From Seriola aureovittata (taxonomy: Eukaryota; Chordata; Actinopteri; Carangiformes; Carangidae): 64,000 nt of DNA. Position 1 is the first letter of the stretch. Each line of letters starts with the position of its first letter. Positions 12,601 to 24,406 of the stretch are shown one piece after another. Location of the stretch: contig NC_079371.1 in the NCBI RefSeq assembly GCF_021018895.1, forward strand, positions 7,274,501 through 7,338,500, read 5' to 3'. A program made the position numbers and the translations under genes. A model generated the notes under the pieces. The model did not search any database, was not told the DNA's origin, and saw nothing but the letters and a program-made list of their open reading frames with translations.

Positions 12601-14280
12601 TACTATACTACGACATTTTATGCCTTACAATACTATGACGTTTTTTGACATTTTTATGCCTTACTATATTATGACGTTTTTTGACATTTTTATGCCTTAC
12701 TATATTATGACGTTTTTTGACATTTTTATGCCTTACTATATTATGACGTTTTGTGCTTTACTATACTTTGACGTTTTTTGACAAATTTATGCCTTACTAT
12801 TCTATGACTTTTAATGCTTTACTATACTATGACGTTTTATGCCTTACAATACTATGACATTTTTTGACAATTTTATGCCTTACTATATTATGACGTTTTG
12901 TGCCTTACTATACTTTGACGTTTTTTGACAAATTTATGCCTTACTATTCTATGACTTTTAATGCTTTACTATACTATGATGTTTTATGCCTTACTATACT
13001 ATGACGTTTTATGCCTTACTATACTATGACGTTTTTAGACATTTTTATGCCTTCCTATACTATGACATTTTTTGACAATTTTATGGCTTACTGTTCTATG
13101 ACATTTTTATGCCTTACAATACTATGACGTTTTTTGACAATTTTATGCTTTCCTATACTATGACATTTTTTGACAATTTTATGCCTTACTATACTATGAC
13201 ATTTTATGCCTTACAATACTATGACGTTTTTTGACAATTTTATGCTTTCCTATACTATGACATTTTATGCCTTACAATACTATGACGTTTTTTGACAATT
13301 TTATGCCTTACTGTTCTATGACGTTTTATGCCTTACAATACTATGATGTTTTTTGACAATTTTATGCCTTACTGTTCTATGACATTTTATGCCTTACAAT
13401 ACTGACGTTTTTTGACAATTTTATGCCTTACTGTTCTATGACGTTTTATGCCTTACAATACTATGACGTTTTTTGACAATTTTATGCCTTACTATACTAT
13501 GACATTTTTTGACAATTTTATGCTTTCCTATACTATGACATTTTTTGACAAATCTATGCCTTACTATACTATGACGTTTTTTGACAATTTTTATGCCTTA
13601 CAATACTGTGACATTTTATGCCTTACAATACTATGACGTTTTTTGACATTTTTATGCCTTACTATACTATGACGTTTTTTGACAATTTTATGCCTTACAA
13701 TACTGTGACATTTTATGCCTTACAATACTATGACGTTTTTTGACAATTTTATGCCTTACTATATTGTGACGTTTTTTGACAAATTTTATGCCTTACTATA
13801 CTATGATTTTTATTTTAAATTTTCATGCCTTACTATACTATGACATTTTTGACAAATTTATGCCTTCCTATACTATGACGTTTAATGCCTTACTATACTA
13901 TGGTGTTTTTTGACAAATTTATGCCTCACTATACTATGATGTTTTAAGCCTTACTATACCATGACATTTTAATGCTTTACTATACTATGACTTTTGTGCC
14001 TTAATATACTATGACGTTTTCTTACATTTTTATGCCTATGACGTTTTAAGCCTTACTATACCATGACATTTTAATGACAATTTTATACCACTTTATACTA
14101 TGACGTTTTTTGTTCATTTTATGCCTTACTATACATTGAATCTTTTGACTACTATGGTGTTTTTTGACAAATTTATGCCTCAGTATACTATGACATTTTT
14201 TGACATTTTCATGCCCTAATGTATTATGATGCATTTTGACATTTTTATGCCTTACCATACTGTGACTGTTACGTTTTTGT
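9633..14280 (+). repeat. AT-rich satellite array 2 (variant-enriched)
   Basis: Same satellite family and orientation as array 1, with a different variant spectrum. TTACAATACTATGACG, TTACTGTTCTATGACA and TTCCTATACTATGACA monomers dominate, and GACAATTTT tails replace many GACATTTTT tails. A frequent local unit is a 36-bp plus 25-bp dimer of 61 bp. Array 1 has the ACAATAC core only rarely. From about 13,800 the array decays: partial monomers, ATTTTTATTTTAAATTTTCA, and isolated changes up to the next spacer. Confidence 0.93.
11826..13137 (+). repeat. 965-bp offset duplication inside array 2
   Basis: A block of about 340 bp at 11,826-12,170 recurs at 12,791-13,137. Its markers are TTACTATTCTATGACTTTTA, the GTGCC monomer, TTTTTAGACATTTTT and TTATGGCTTACTGTTC. 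A 1-bp indel near the end separates the copies. Confidence 0.85.
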
Positions 14281-14740
14281 CAGAACTGATGTTGAACACC
14301 AGAGCAGAGACCCAACACAAAATACATCAGAAATAACTGTGTTTTTAGTTTTTGGGAGAGAAAGAAATGATGATGGAGAATGTGGAGGGAGGGTGGGTCC
14401 AGGGAATCCAGGACACTGGAGGCCAGAATCAGATGAGTAAACACACTCTCAGTAGCCCACAAATCAGGAAGTCTTCTGGAGCAACAGAGAACAAAGATTT
14501 AGTATAGACAAAAAATGGAAAGATTGCTGAATCACAAGATGACTCTGTAGTCACATAAACTAATCAGAGCGGCTGAGAGAATAACTACCACTGTGAAGAG
14601 CAGAAGAATCTGGCCACGAATGGATAGATGCCCGGGGTAGATATACTGCAGATGATGAGTGATAGATTGCAGGTTTGGTGGTGGGCTGCTGTCCAGACCT
14701 CGCCTCTGCAGAGTCACCTGATGTCAGGGGAAGAACACGG

Positions 14741-14821
<81 letters not shown>

Positions 14822-14825
14822 CACA

Positions 14826-14878
<53 letters not shown>

Positions 14879-14891
14879 CACACACACACAC

Positions 14892-14960
<69 letters not shown>

Positions 14961-15037
14961 CACACACACACACACACACACACACAGGGTAGGGTAGACA
15001 AACAGGAAAAGGGAAGACACAGCGGGACTCTGACAAT
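14281..15037. repeat. Interspersed non-satellite unit, copy 2 (microsatellite-expanded)
   Basis: Diverged paralogue of 8,836-9,410 with the same order of landmarks (ACCAGAGCAG, the GGGTCCAGGGAATCC block, AAATCAGGAAGTCTTCTGGA, AATAACTACCACTGTGAAGA, GAGTCACCTGATGTCAGGGG, GACAAACAGGAAAAGGGAA). Copy 1 has about 25 bp of ACACA-like sequence between the last two landmarks; copy 2 carries about 245 bp of AG/ACAG/CA repeats. Apparent long frames across this microsatellite (poly-RE, poly-TH, poly-CV) are low-complexity artefacts. Confidence 0.75.
14742..14986. repeat. Compound microsatellite (AG)n-(ACAG)n-(CA)n
   Basis: (AG)n at about 14,745-14,789, then (ACAG)n to about 14,829, then (CA)n to 14,986. 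The CA part is interrupted by ACAACACAC errors. It sits inside copy 2 of the interspersed unit. Confidence 0.97.
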
Positions 15038-15082
15038 GACGTTCTTATGCCTTACTATACCTTACTATACCTATACCCTACC
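15038..15082 (+). repeat. Satellite remnant between spacer copy 2 and V-SINE fragment
   Basis: Degenerate monomers (TTCTTATGCCTTACTATACC, then CTTACTATACC). Same junction arrangement as 9,411-9,440. Confidence 0.7.
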
Positions 15083-15212
15083 ATTCCTGGGCCTGGGGCC
15101 TTTCTGTGTGGAGTTTGCATGTTCTCCTTGTGCCTGCGTTGGTTCTCTCTGGGTCCTCTGGATTCCTCCCACAGTCCAAAGACCTGCATATTTGGTTAAT
15201 TGGCGACTCTAA
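15083..15212 (+). mobile_element. V-SINE central-domain fragment 2
   Basis: Longer and better preserved than fragment 1: GGGGCCTTTCTGTGTGGAGT, TTGCATGTTCTCC, GGATTCCTCCCACAGTCC, AAAGACCTGCATA and TTAATTGGCGACTCTAATG. This agrees with the V-SINE central domain (recalled, not searched). The 3' end again runs into satellite core (GCCTTACTATACTATGAC). Confidence 0.8.
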
Positions 15213-15406
15213 TGCCTTACTATACTATGACTTCCCAGGCTGGGGCCTTTCTGTGTGGCGTTTATGCCTCATTATACGATCACTTTTTTTTAATCCATAC
15301 TATATTGTGTTTTTTTATGCCTTACTATACAATGACGTTTTCTGACATTTTTATATCTTGCTATATTATGACGCTTTTATGCCTTACTATTTGATGATTT
15401 ATTTAT
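15213..15406 (+). repeat. Degenerate satellite units with embedded V-SINE scrap
   Basis: Scattered monomers (CTTACTATACTATGACTTCC, TTACTATACAATGACG, CTTGCTATATTATGACGC) flank a V-SINE scrap at 15,230-15,263 (GGGGCCTTTCTGTGTGG then CGTTTATGCCTC), the counterpart of 9,596-9,632. Confidence 0.7.
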
Positions 15407-15500
15407 GGGGTGGCGCGGTGGCGTAACATTTAGAACTGTTGCCTCAGTCAGAAGTTTCTGGGTTCGAACCCTGGGCCCAGGGCCTTCCTGTGTGGGTTAC
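15407..15500 (+). mobile_element. V-SINE 5' head with Pol III A/B-box-like motifs
   Basis: Has the tRNA-related start GGTGGCGCGGTGGCG (A-box-like), then AGAACTGTTGCCTCAG, a perfect B-box GGTTCGAACCC at 15,461-15,471, and GGGCCTTCCTGTGTGG, the start of the central domain. It then breaks into satellite (GCCTTACTATACTG). The head lies 3' of the central-domain fragments, so parts of one or more elements are separated by satellite units. It is not a functional tRNA gene: no cloverleaf can be drawn across the segment. Confidence 0.75.
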
Positions 15501-15566
15501 TATGGCTTTCCTATGCCTTACTATACTGTGGCACTTTTTTATGCCTTAGTATACTATGACATATAT
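15501..15566 (+). repeat. Last satellite monomers
   Basis: Two degenerate monomers (CTATGCCTTACTATACTGTG, TATGCCTTAGTATACTATGA) end the satellite region. Beyond them the sequence is unrelated. Confidence 0.8.
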
Positions 15567-16340
15567 GTCACCTCTTCATATATCCAGAGGGTGTATACAA
15601 GTTTATATGATATATGAAATACTCATTGTAAAATGCAACTTTATGTAAACATGCTTAAAAATTCTATATGTTTGTATATTATTTTCTTAATAATTTCTTA
15701 TCGAATTTAAACATGCATGTCTCTCTTTTATATTTACATATATAGACATATACTGACAGGCTTTGGGATGAATATATATGTATGTCTTTAAATATATACA
15801 TATGATTTTACTTCATATGTACATATATGGAAATTCAACACATGTACACATACTACATTTGCGTATGGGCATTCCTGAATGTAAATTCAGATCTTATATG
15901 TTAATAAATCGTTTGGTTGATGGCATTAAAAAGCCAATCTCTTTGTTTTGGAGGGGTGGGGTTGTTGCGTCCCTACCAATGTCGAGACCAAACCTACACC
16001 CTTCAATGACTGTGTTGAAAGGCGCAAGGTTGTCCTGCTTTCATTCAGTGTGAAGCATAACCTGTGGATGTAAAAATGAGTGCATGGATAAGTAGTGATG
16101 TTGTTTTTGAACACGCTGCCACAGCATGTTAGCTTTAATGATGACCTATTATATATAAACGCATGTTTAAATGGAAGTAGCAGAGAATACAGAAAATGTC
16201 ATCTTTTTTTTTTTAAACATCCCGATCCTTTCTGTTCCTTCCTCCCTCCTTCTCTCCTCCTGTGCACCATCTGCATGATGCTTTGTATCCAATCTGAAGG
16301 AGGTCTGCTCTCTGTTCTCTACTGTGATGGTGGGAGTCTG
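15567..16340. other. AT-rich flank, no gene seen
   Basis: Rich in TATATA, CATATG and ATGTAC words to about 15,830, then ordinary single-copy-looking sequence. There is a T-run at 16,205-16,214. Open frames are short and without recognisable composition. I see no RNA gene. Confidence 0.6.
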
Positions 16341-16369
16341 TGTGTGTGTATTTGTGTATGTGTTCCTAG

Positions 16370-16740
16370 CCATCACAGTCACTCTCAGCTCATTACCTGA
16401 CATGATGGATGGAGCGAGTGCCATTAAACAACGCCCAGCCCGGGACGCCTGGCACCCTACAGCTGGCACTGACTAATGTGTATAGTGGTGGCGGGATGCT
16501 TGGAAATACCAGGGAGTCCTGTGTGGGTGTGCCTGCAGTCATCTCCATGGCTATGCTTCGTGGTTCTGTCCAGCCCCACCTGCCACCTGGCTGACTGGTG
16601 GATGCCATGGGCATTTCTGGGCAGCCATGGTTGGATAGCATGGGAGGCAGTGTTTGTATGACTCTGTCATAGAACTGGCAACAGAGAAAACCCAAAGTGC
16701 AACTGGTCCTGCATCCTGACCACAAACATAGCAGTGAAAC
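16370..16740. promoter_or_regulatory. Possible conserved noncoding block
   Basis: A GC-richer, non-repetitive stretch between AT-rich flanks (words such as CCCAGCCCGGGACGCC, CAGCTGGCACTGACTAATG). Open frames on both strands (minus 16,393-16,725, 110 codons; plus 16,409-16,594) overlap and have no recognised motif, so coding is not favoured. This is a composition-based guess only. Confidence 0.25.
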
Positions 16741-17056
16741 CTTATACTCACAGAGTGTATAGTTGCTAACTTAAACTTTTATTTTTTTACTTTTGATTTA
16801 ATTTTACCAGGATAATTTGCTTCATTTTAGAAATTTTCAATCAGAGGATGCTAATGTAATCTTTTGTATCCTTTCATCTCACAGATAATCTTTCTGAGGC
16901 AGAATGACTGCAAAACACCAACAAGTCTTGCAGTCCTTGATGCCTACCTGTAGCAATCTTATTGTTCTTCTGCCCCCGCTTGCTTTTTCTAACTGCTTGA
17001 GTGTGTGCTGAATGTGTGCGTTTACTTTGTCTTCTGTGCATATGCTGCATCTGATG

Positions 17057-17376
17057 TAAGAATAGTTGAGGGGCTCTTGAGTGGAAGCCTGGATCAGGAG
17101 CTGAATGGAGTTACTATGACACCAGACACAAGCACCTCCACTCCAGCAGCTTCTTCTGTTTCTCCATCCTCCCCTGCTGCTCTGCTCTCAATCAGCCTGG
17201 ATTTGCTTTATGTTGTTTCTCAGTCTCTTTTCTCTGCCTTCCTCACTTTTTCTATACAGTCTTTCATTTAGTTGAGCTCCTGCGTGCCAGTATGGATCAA
17301 TGTAACAACACTTTCTTGTTCTTTCTCAGTCTCACTTTCTGGTTTTGATTCTTTGTTGTTTTTTGTATCTGAACAG
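17057..17376 (+). other. Putative intron or upstream exon region before the terminal exon
   Basis: A GTAAGA donor-like hexamer occurs at 17,056-17,061. The frame open over 17,005-17,271 contains a serine/threonine/proline-rich stretch (TPDTSTSTPAASSVSPSSPA) that could be coding, but joining it to the terminal exon by a phase-compatible donor is not clear. Alternative acceptors exist (TTGTTCTTTCTCAG near 17,331). Unresolved. Confidence 0.25.
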
Positions 17377-17515
17377 ACAACCGCCGTGCAGTCCTGGAAA
17401 GGTCTCGTTCACGCCACAACGCAAATCACCAAGCTCGATGATCGCCCGCGCCTACCACAAGACGCTAGATAAGTGCCAAAGAGGCCTGCGAGGTGGAGAC
17501 CAAGAAGACATCTGA
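17377..17515 (+). CDS. Candidate terminal coding exon (C-terminus of an unidentified protein)
   Basis: A pyrimidine-rich tract (GATTCTTTGTTGTTTTTTG) ends in GAACAG at 17,371-17,376, a good splice acceptor. Immediately after it, base 17,377 completes a codon and a 45-codon frame runs from CAA at 17,378 to TGA at 17,513-17,515. The peptide begins QPPCSPGKVSFTPQRKSPSS, continues MIARAYHKTLDKCQRGL, and ends RGGDQEDI. It is basic, proline/serine-rich and looks like a protein tail; the final E-D-I resembles a class III PDZ ligand, which may be chance. Third positions are mostly G or C (about 27 of 45), in contrast to the AT-rich surroundings, and CpG is locally high. ATTAAA at 17,688-17,693 could serve as polyadenylation signal. 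An alternative unspliced frame, 17,272-17,472, is poorer. I do not recognise the family. The upstream exon is not identified. Confidence 0.5.
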
Positions 17516-17715
17516 GGAAGGGACAGACTCACTGTGGCAAACACACACATAAAAGTATTCATACATACACACCACCAAGTACGGAACAAAAAAAGTCTAA
17601 AGAAGACACACAGAACTTTAAGATCTATAGTACATCACATGCAGACATTTTAATTTTCATGCTGTTTGTCAGACGCCTTACATATTTATTAAATACTCCA
17701 CACTTTAAACATTTG
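17516..17715 (+). other. Putative 3' UTR with ATTAAA polyadenylation signal
   Basis: Sequence after the TGA is without frames of note. ATTAAA at 17,688-17,693 is followed by T/G-rich sequence (TTTGTATCC, TTGTTTG) 20-50 bp downstream, the usual arrangement for cleavage. A later AATAAA at 18,702-18,707 is an alternative. Confidence 0.35.
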
Positions 17716-20435
17716 TATCCTCCATAGATTGTTTGATTCATGAAATGGAAAATTTCACATGCTGCTGCTGCTGTTTGAAATGAAAGGTTTTCATTGCTTG
17801 AAAATCCATTTTGACTCTTACAAGTCCAAGCCTTCTATTTTAATAATTTTTTAATCAAAATACTACAGTTCACATACAGTTTTGACATGGAACATGCAGT
17901 GTGTTGGCATGTATGCTTATCATCCAGAAGAACGTACCGCACGAAGTTCAGTCAACACAGGGGCAGCGAGCCAGCTGTCCTTTAAATGGAAGACAGGGAT
18001 TCACCACCCATGTTGGCAAGATCTGCAACCTGCTGACGGTGTCTTGAACAAGTCATTGAACTCGACAGAAGAAGGAGTGGTGGTGTAAAATGTCCACCCC
18101 CTCATCAATCCCTCCTTCAGCCAACATCAAAACAATTTATACTTATAAATGTACAAAAAGAGTCCACATTAATCATTCCATTTCATATCCCACAAAGCCA
18201 CAAGAGCTGGCCCCTGTCTACGCTGAGATTTCAGAGCATGTGACTCATGGATCTTGAAACTGTAATTTCCATTTTGACGAGATGCATTTTATTTTTAGTT
18301 GTGTAATATCTAACCAATGCCTTTGGGTGCTGATCTCTGTCCCAAGGTCGCTTTTGCTGTTAACATGAGAGACTGACACATTTCTAAATGCATTTAACTG
18401 CCTAGAGAAGCTAACATGAACTCTATGACCTTCCCTGCGGTCACACAGGTTTCCAGTGGGTGAAGCTTGATTATACAAAGGTATTACAGCGTTTTTAATA
18501 TTAATCTATTTCAATCTGTGTATTTTACTCAGTTCACCCCACTTAGAGTTTTCACAGCAGATTTTAAATATATTTTTTTCCCATTGGGTTTTCAAAAAAA
18601 TAGCTAAATAAGCTTTGTAGGAAAACTAAACTGACCATATTTAAACAATTTGTTCAAGATAATCTCCACAAAGAAACACGTTTAACTGTTTCAACATGTG
18701 TAATAAATATAAACCCAGCTGTACTGCTTCGGAATTAACAATTTGATATATTTATGGTATCATGTATATTGTAGAACAAATGTTTTTAAGCTTACATGAA
18801 ACACAGGCATTATTTTAAACCCTTTGGGGGAAAAAAAACACCTAAAATCTATTAAGGGAATCCATGGCTCAGGCACTAAAGAGTTTTAGGAGTACAAACC
18901 TTAACACAACTCAATTAAAGACCCTGTTTCCTGGCGGGATACTTCAGTCGTTTTCAGTAACATATTCCACCTGATGAAAATTTTCAGCATCAAAACAAAC
19001 AAGTGATGCTTGGTGTCTGTATAAAAAATAGTTGAAACTTTGCTGTAAGCTTTGTTCCCCCTATAAGGACCCACAGTTTCTTCACGTCAACTATTTATTC
19101 ATATATTCATGCCTAGGGCAGCAATGTCCCCTCATGGCCCTAAACTGTAAGCAGATACTACTAAAAACAACCACTGAATCCACACGGAGAATGGGTACGA
19201 CCAGAATAATCGACTGAGGGGAACGGGAGACAAGATGATGCGCGTCTTAGCAAGTGAGTCTCCAGACGCCCTCCAATTCCCTCGCACTAATGGCACAAGT
19301 GACCCTCTACCATAACGCAAGTTACTTTAGTAATACAATAACTCTGCTTAAGGCTTTGAGTCTGTGTGTTTGTGTCTGGGCAAGTTTGTAAATGTATATG
19401 TATGTGTGTGTGTATGCACCATGCCAGCTCAATAATCGGAACAGGAACCCAGGCAAAATAGGATTCAGTGTTCTTGACTCCTGGGGTGAAAAGATGGAGA
19501 TTTTTCATTTAAACAATCTGACAGTGCTGCTTGTGATGTGTCTGTTTCATGATGCCTCCTCTCCCAGCCTGCTTGCTTCTAAAAATGCAATTTTACACAT
19601 CATCTCGGCTCAAGGTGCATCCACAACGCTCAGAGAAGTCTGCATATTTAAGAAGACAATAATTCTTCTCTGAATATAAGGTTCAAGCTGTTGCACAGAG
19701 AAAGCGTAGAGAATGAGGTTTCTGCATAAGGGATTCTGCACAGACGGGTGTTTTAAAGAGGTGTTGTACACAGCAGAGAGATAGATATGTGCCGTCAAAG
19801 GCAGTTTTGTAATTGCCCTTTGTCCTCCGCGCCACTACACCTGCACAGCTTAAAGTATTGAAAAAGACCCATATCAGTTCTCTATCAACATAAATGTCTG
19901 CTGTGACATTTGGTGGTTCTTCACCTTATGATTGGATATTGTACATTGCAAAACAACCAGTGGCTTGTTTTTAACAATTACAGTGTCTATTTCTTTATAA
20001 ATAATTTGGCTGAAAACATGTTCTTCATTGTTTAACCAACTTAGATTTTTATTTCCACGTGTGCCAACCTTTATTTTTGGGGTTTTTTGGGAAAACAACA
20101 TATAATGATGGGAAATCCTTATTTTGTCTTGGATATCAAAGGGAGTACAGGTCTCTCTTTGTGAAACTACAAGAAAGATTACAGATATAAAAACTTGATT
20201 TTTTATTATTATTTAATTTTAGCCATCATTTTAATAAACATTGATCCAATTATGAACTGAGTATGAAATTTTGATGTGATTACAAAATGATAGTCATGTG
20301 GTATTTCTTATCTAAAACAATGAAACATCTTTTGTAAGATGTAATTTATTTGGAGTTTTAAAAAAAAAAAATACAAAAAAACTTTTGTAATGACTGCATT
20401 GTTGAGCGTAATGAGCTAAGAGCTACGGTGTTAGC
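17716..20435. other. No gene seen
   Basis: AT-rich unique-looking sequence with short random frames on both strands. I recognise no element apart from small A/T runs. Confidence 0.6.
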
Positions 20436-20692
20436 CATTGTAGAAGTTCCAGATCATGCATCTTTTCCAAAAAAGTGATCACTATGAACCATTATTGTTT
20501 TCTGAAACGCAACATAAAACCTAATGCAAATAATGCTTCACAAAAAGTTGGTCTTGTGACATTTTTTGCCATTTGATAGATGAAATGGCTGGAAAACAGT
20601 GGCTGACAAATCATCAGAATTCAGATTATTTTTCTTATTAAAAGCAGCTACAACGTTGGAAACTTTCAACTTTAAGAGGAACTTCTACAATG
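20436..20692. repeat. 257-bp segment bounded by a 15-bp perfect inverted repeat
   Basis: CATTGTAGAAGTTCC at 20,436-20,450 is the exact reverse complement of GGAACTTCTACAATG at 20,678-20,692. Size and arrangement fit a miniature inverted-repeat element or its relic. Clear target-site duplications are not visible, so it could be chance or a stem within a longer repeat. Confidence 0.4.
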
Positions 20693-22506
20693 ACAACATT
20701 CCTCATCAGCCGTGTAAGTGGTTGTTGTATTTCTCCCGTTCCATCTTTTAGGATAATCAGAAGTATGTGTTTTATAGAAATTAGCAGGAGAGTTTCAGAT
20801 CAAAGAACCTGAACTGTTCCATCATTTTAGTGTGAAAAACAGGCCCGTGTCCGGGCCGATCATCCCATCGTCTTTTTAGCTTGTAACTAACAAATCGAGG
20901 TTATGACTTGTGCTCATGGTAATTGTAAGAATGAGGAGGCAGGGGTATGAGAGATCTATTAAAAATTGTAAAGGTGCCATTCTGGTGGTGATTGGTGGCA
21001 AGCGTTTTAATTAAAAGAAAAGTTTGCAATTACAAATATCTTACATTCACTGACTGTGCACTTTACCTCACAAGATATTCTGCTCAGGCAGAGGAAGAAC
21101 TGTTTGAGATGTTTGAGTATGACATTGCCACTAACAGAGTGAACTATTTGCAAAGTATTTCTTTTGGTAAATAGTTCCCAGCTGCCACATATCCAGTTCT
21201 CTCCTACTTTGTTAGTGCTTACTATTGATTTGTGGAAGACCAATTACGGCTGAATCAACAAACAACATTCACAACTGTTGACAAACCCTGTCCGACCATG
21301 ATGTGTAAGCTGCCATATCCCTGCCTACCTTCCATGTTGTCATTGAGTATGTTTTATTGTCTTAAGAAACATTTATATTTGTAACATTTTAAGTTTATTT
21401 GTATCCTTAAGAACATGAAAAAAACAAAATGGTTATGCACACTGTCCTTCCATGGCATATGATACTAAATAATAACCCCTTTGTTATATAAACTGATTTC
21501 TGAAAGATACTTTGTCTCTTTGTCTTGCATTTACTTTGTCACACATCAGAGGTATTACAATATTTCTCTATCAACCTCATTTTCACAAGTCTTCACTTTG
21601 TTTCACCACATGCTGGGGTCTAAAATTACATTTTAGTTTACTTTGTGGCAGGGCAGAAGATACCTGCCCCAGGCTAACTTATAGACAGGGATTACAGAGA
21701 GCTCTAGGTGTTAGCACATGATGAATGGGACAGCTACCTACCTATAAAAGCAACATATTTGGACCTTGGTGTCCCCACTGCTTTATCTTGTACAGTGTCA
21801 AAGGCAAAGTGATAATGCTGTCATGTCCAACGACAGCTTAGGGAAATTACTGCAGAGTCAGAAAATACATATCCAGAATTATTGCCCTTTTTAATCATTT
21901 CTCAGACCCTCAAATCTCCTGTGTGACTACAAATTTTCCCTGGCCAGGTTGGAGGACAAGGAAAGGCAGCATAGAAATTCAATAATTTGTATATTATTTG
22001 ATACAAAAGGATATAATACGATAACTAGGGTAACATTTTCTGCGGATATCATCTTCTGTTGACAGTCGAAAAAACAAGCATTGTGCCCAATTCTGTTACA
22101 GGCAATCTGGGTTTAAAATACATTTTTTAAATTTATTTCATTTTCATTTATAATGAGATCATATTTTATTTAAGTATAGCAAATATAGGAACAAAAACAC
22201 TATGTGCCATTGACTATGTGAGATGTCTTGACTCTCCAGTTTCCACACCCATGTGTTCCTCCCTGTCTGGCTGTCTGAGTCCCAGGAGTGAGTGTCAAAT
22301 GGCAAGGCAGCGCTGTTCCTGTCCTAGCCCCTTAGAGTTACACTCCCCCTCCCCCCAAAACATGCTCACATCCAATGGCATGTTCTCTCTGCGTGTGCCA
22401 TGTCCCACTTCCCTGCTGCAGTATGACATCATAAAATTAGGGTTGACACGGGGGAAGTAACCCTGTGGCCACAAGGGCCTCCCTCACTCGTTCCCTGTGC
22501 CTGCGC
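20693..22506. other. No gene seen
   Basis: AT-rich single-copy-looking sequence. Small frames, for example 20,992-21,174, have no protein-like features. Confidence 0.6.
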
Positions 22507-24244
<1,738 letters not shown>

Positions 24245-24406
24245 AATGCTAACACGCTAAATATGCTGATCTTGGTAAACATTGTAGTTGCTATGTTATC
24301 AGAATGTTAGCACTGTCCTTGTGAGCACATTAGCATGTTAACATTAGCATTTAAGTCAAAGCATTGCTGTGCCTAAGCCTCAGAGCAGAGTGTGGTTGTA
24401 GACTAA
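24245..24406. repeat. Teleost dispersed repeat ('gctaac / gttagc' type)
   Basis: Contains AATGCTAACACGCTAAATAT, GAATGTTAGCACTG, ACATTAGCATGTTAACATTA and AAAGCATTGCTGTGCCTAAG. This order matches my recollection of a repeat very common in percomorph fish sequence. The element's class is not evident from this copy. Confidence 0.6.

Noticed and set aside
933..13636. Many 60-86 codon frames with repeated MPYYTMTFFDIF-like peptides
   Set aside because: They arise because a 36-bp monomer is divisible by three. The 25- and 37-bp monomers shift the frame constantly, stops are frequent, and no splice or translation context exists. Not a repeat protein gene.
14560..15212. Frames of 95-194 codons over the compound microsatellite
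   Set aside because: Poly-RE, poly-TH and poly-CV translations of simple repeats, open on both strands at once.
15407..15500. tRNA gene because of the perfect B-box
   Set aside because: The A/B-box spacing and following sequence fit a V-SINE head. No acceptor stem or anticodon arm can be drawn.
1..15566. CRISPR-like array (regular repeats with variable tails)
   Set aside because: The variable parts are T-rich tails shared among monomers, not unique spacers. The period is irregular, no cas genes are present, and the context is a vertebrate genome.
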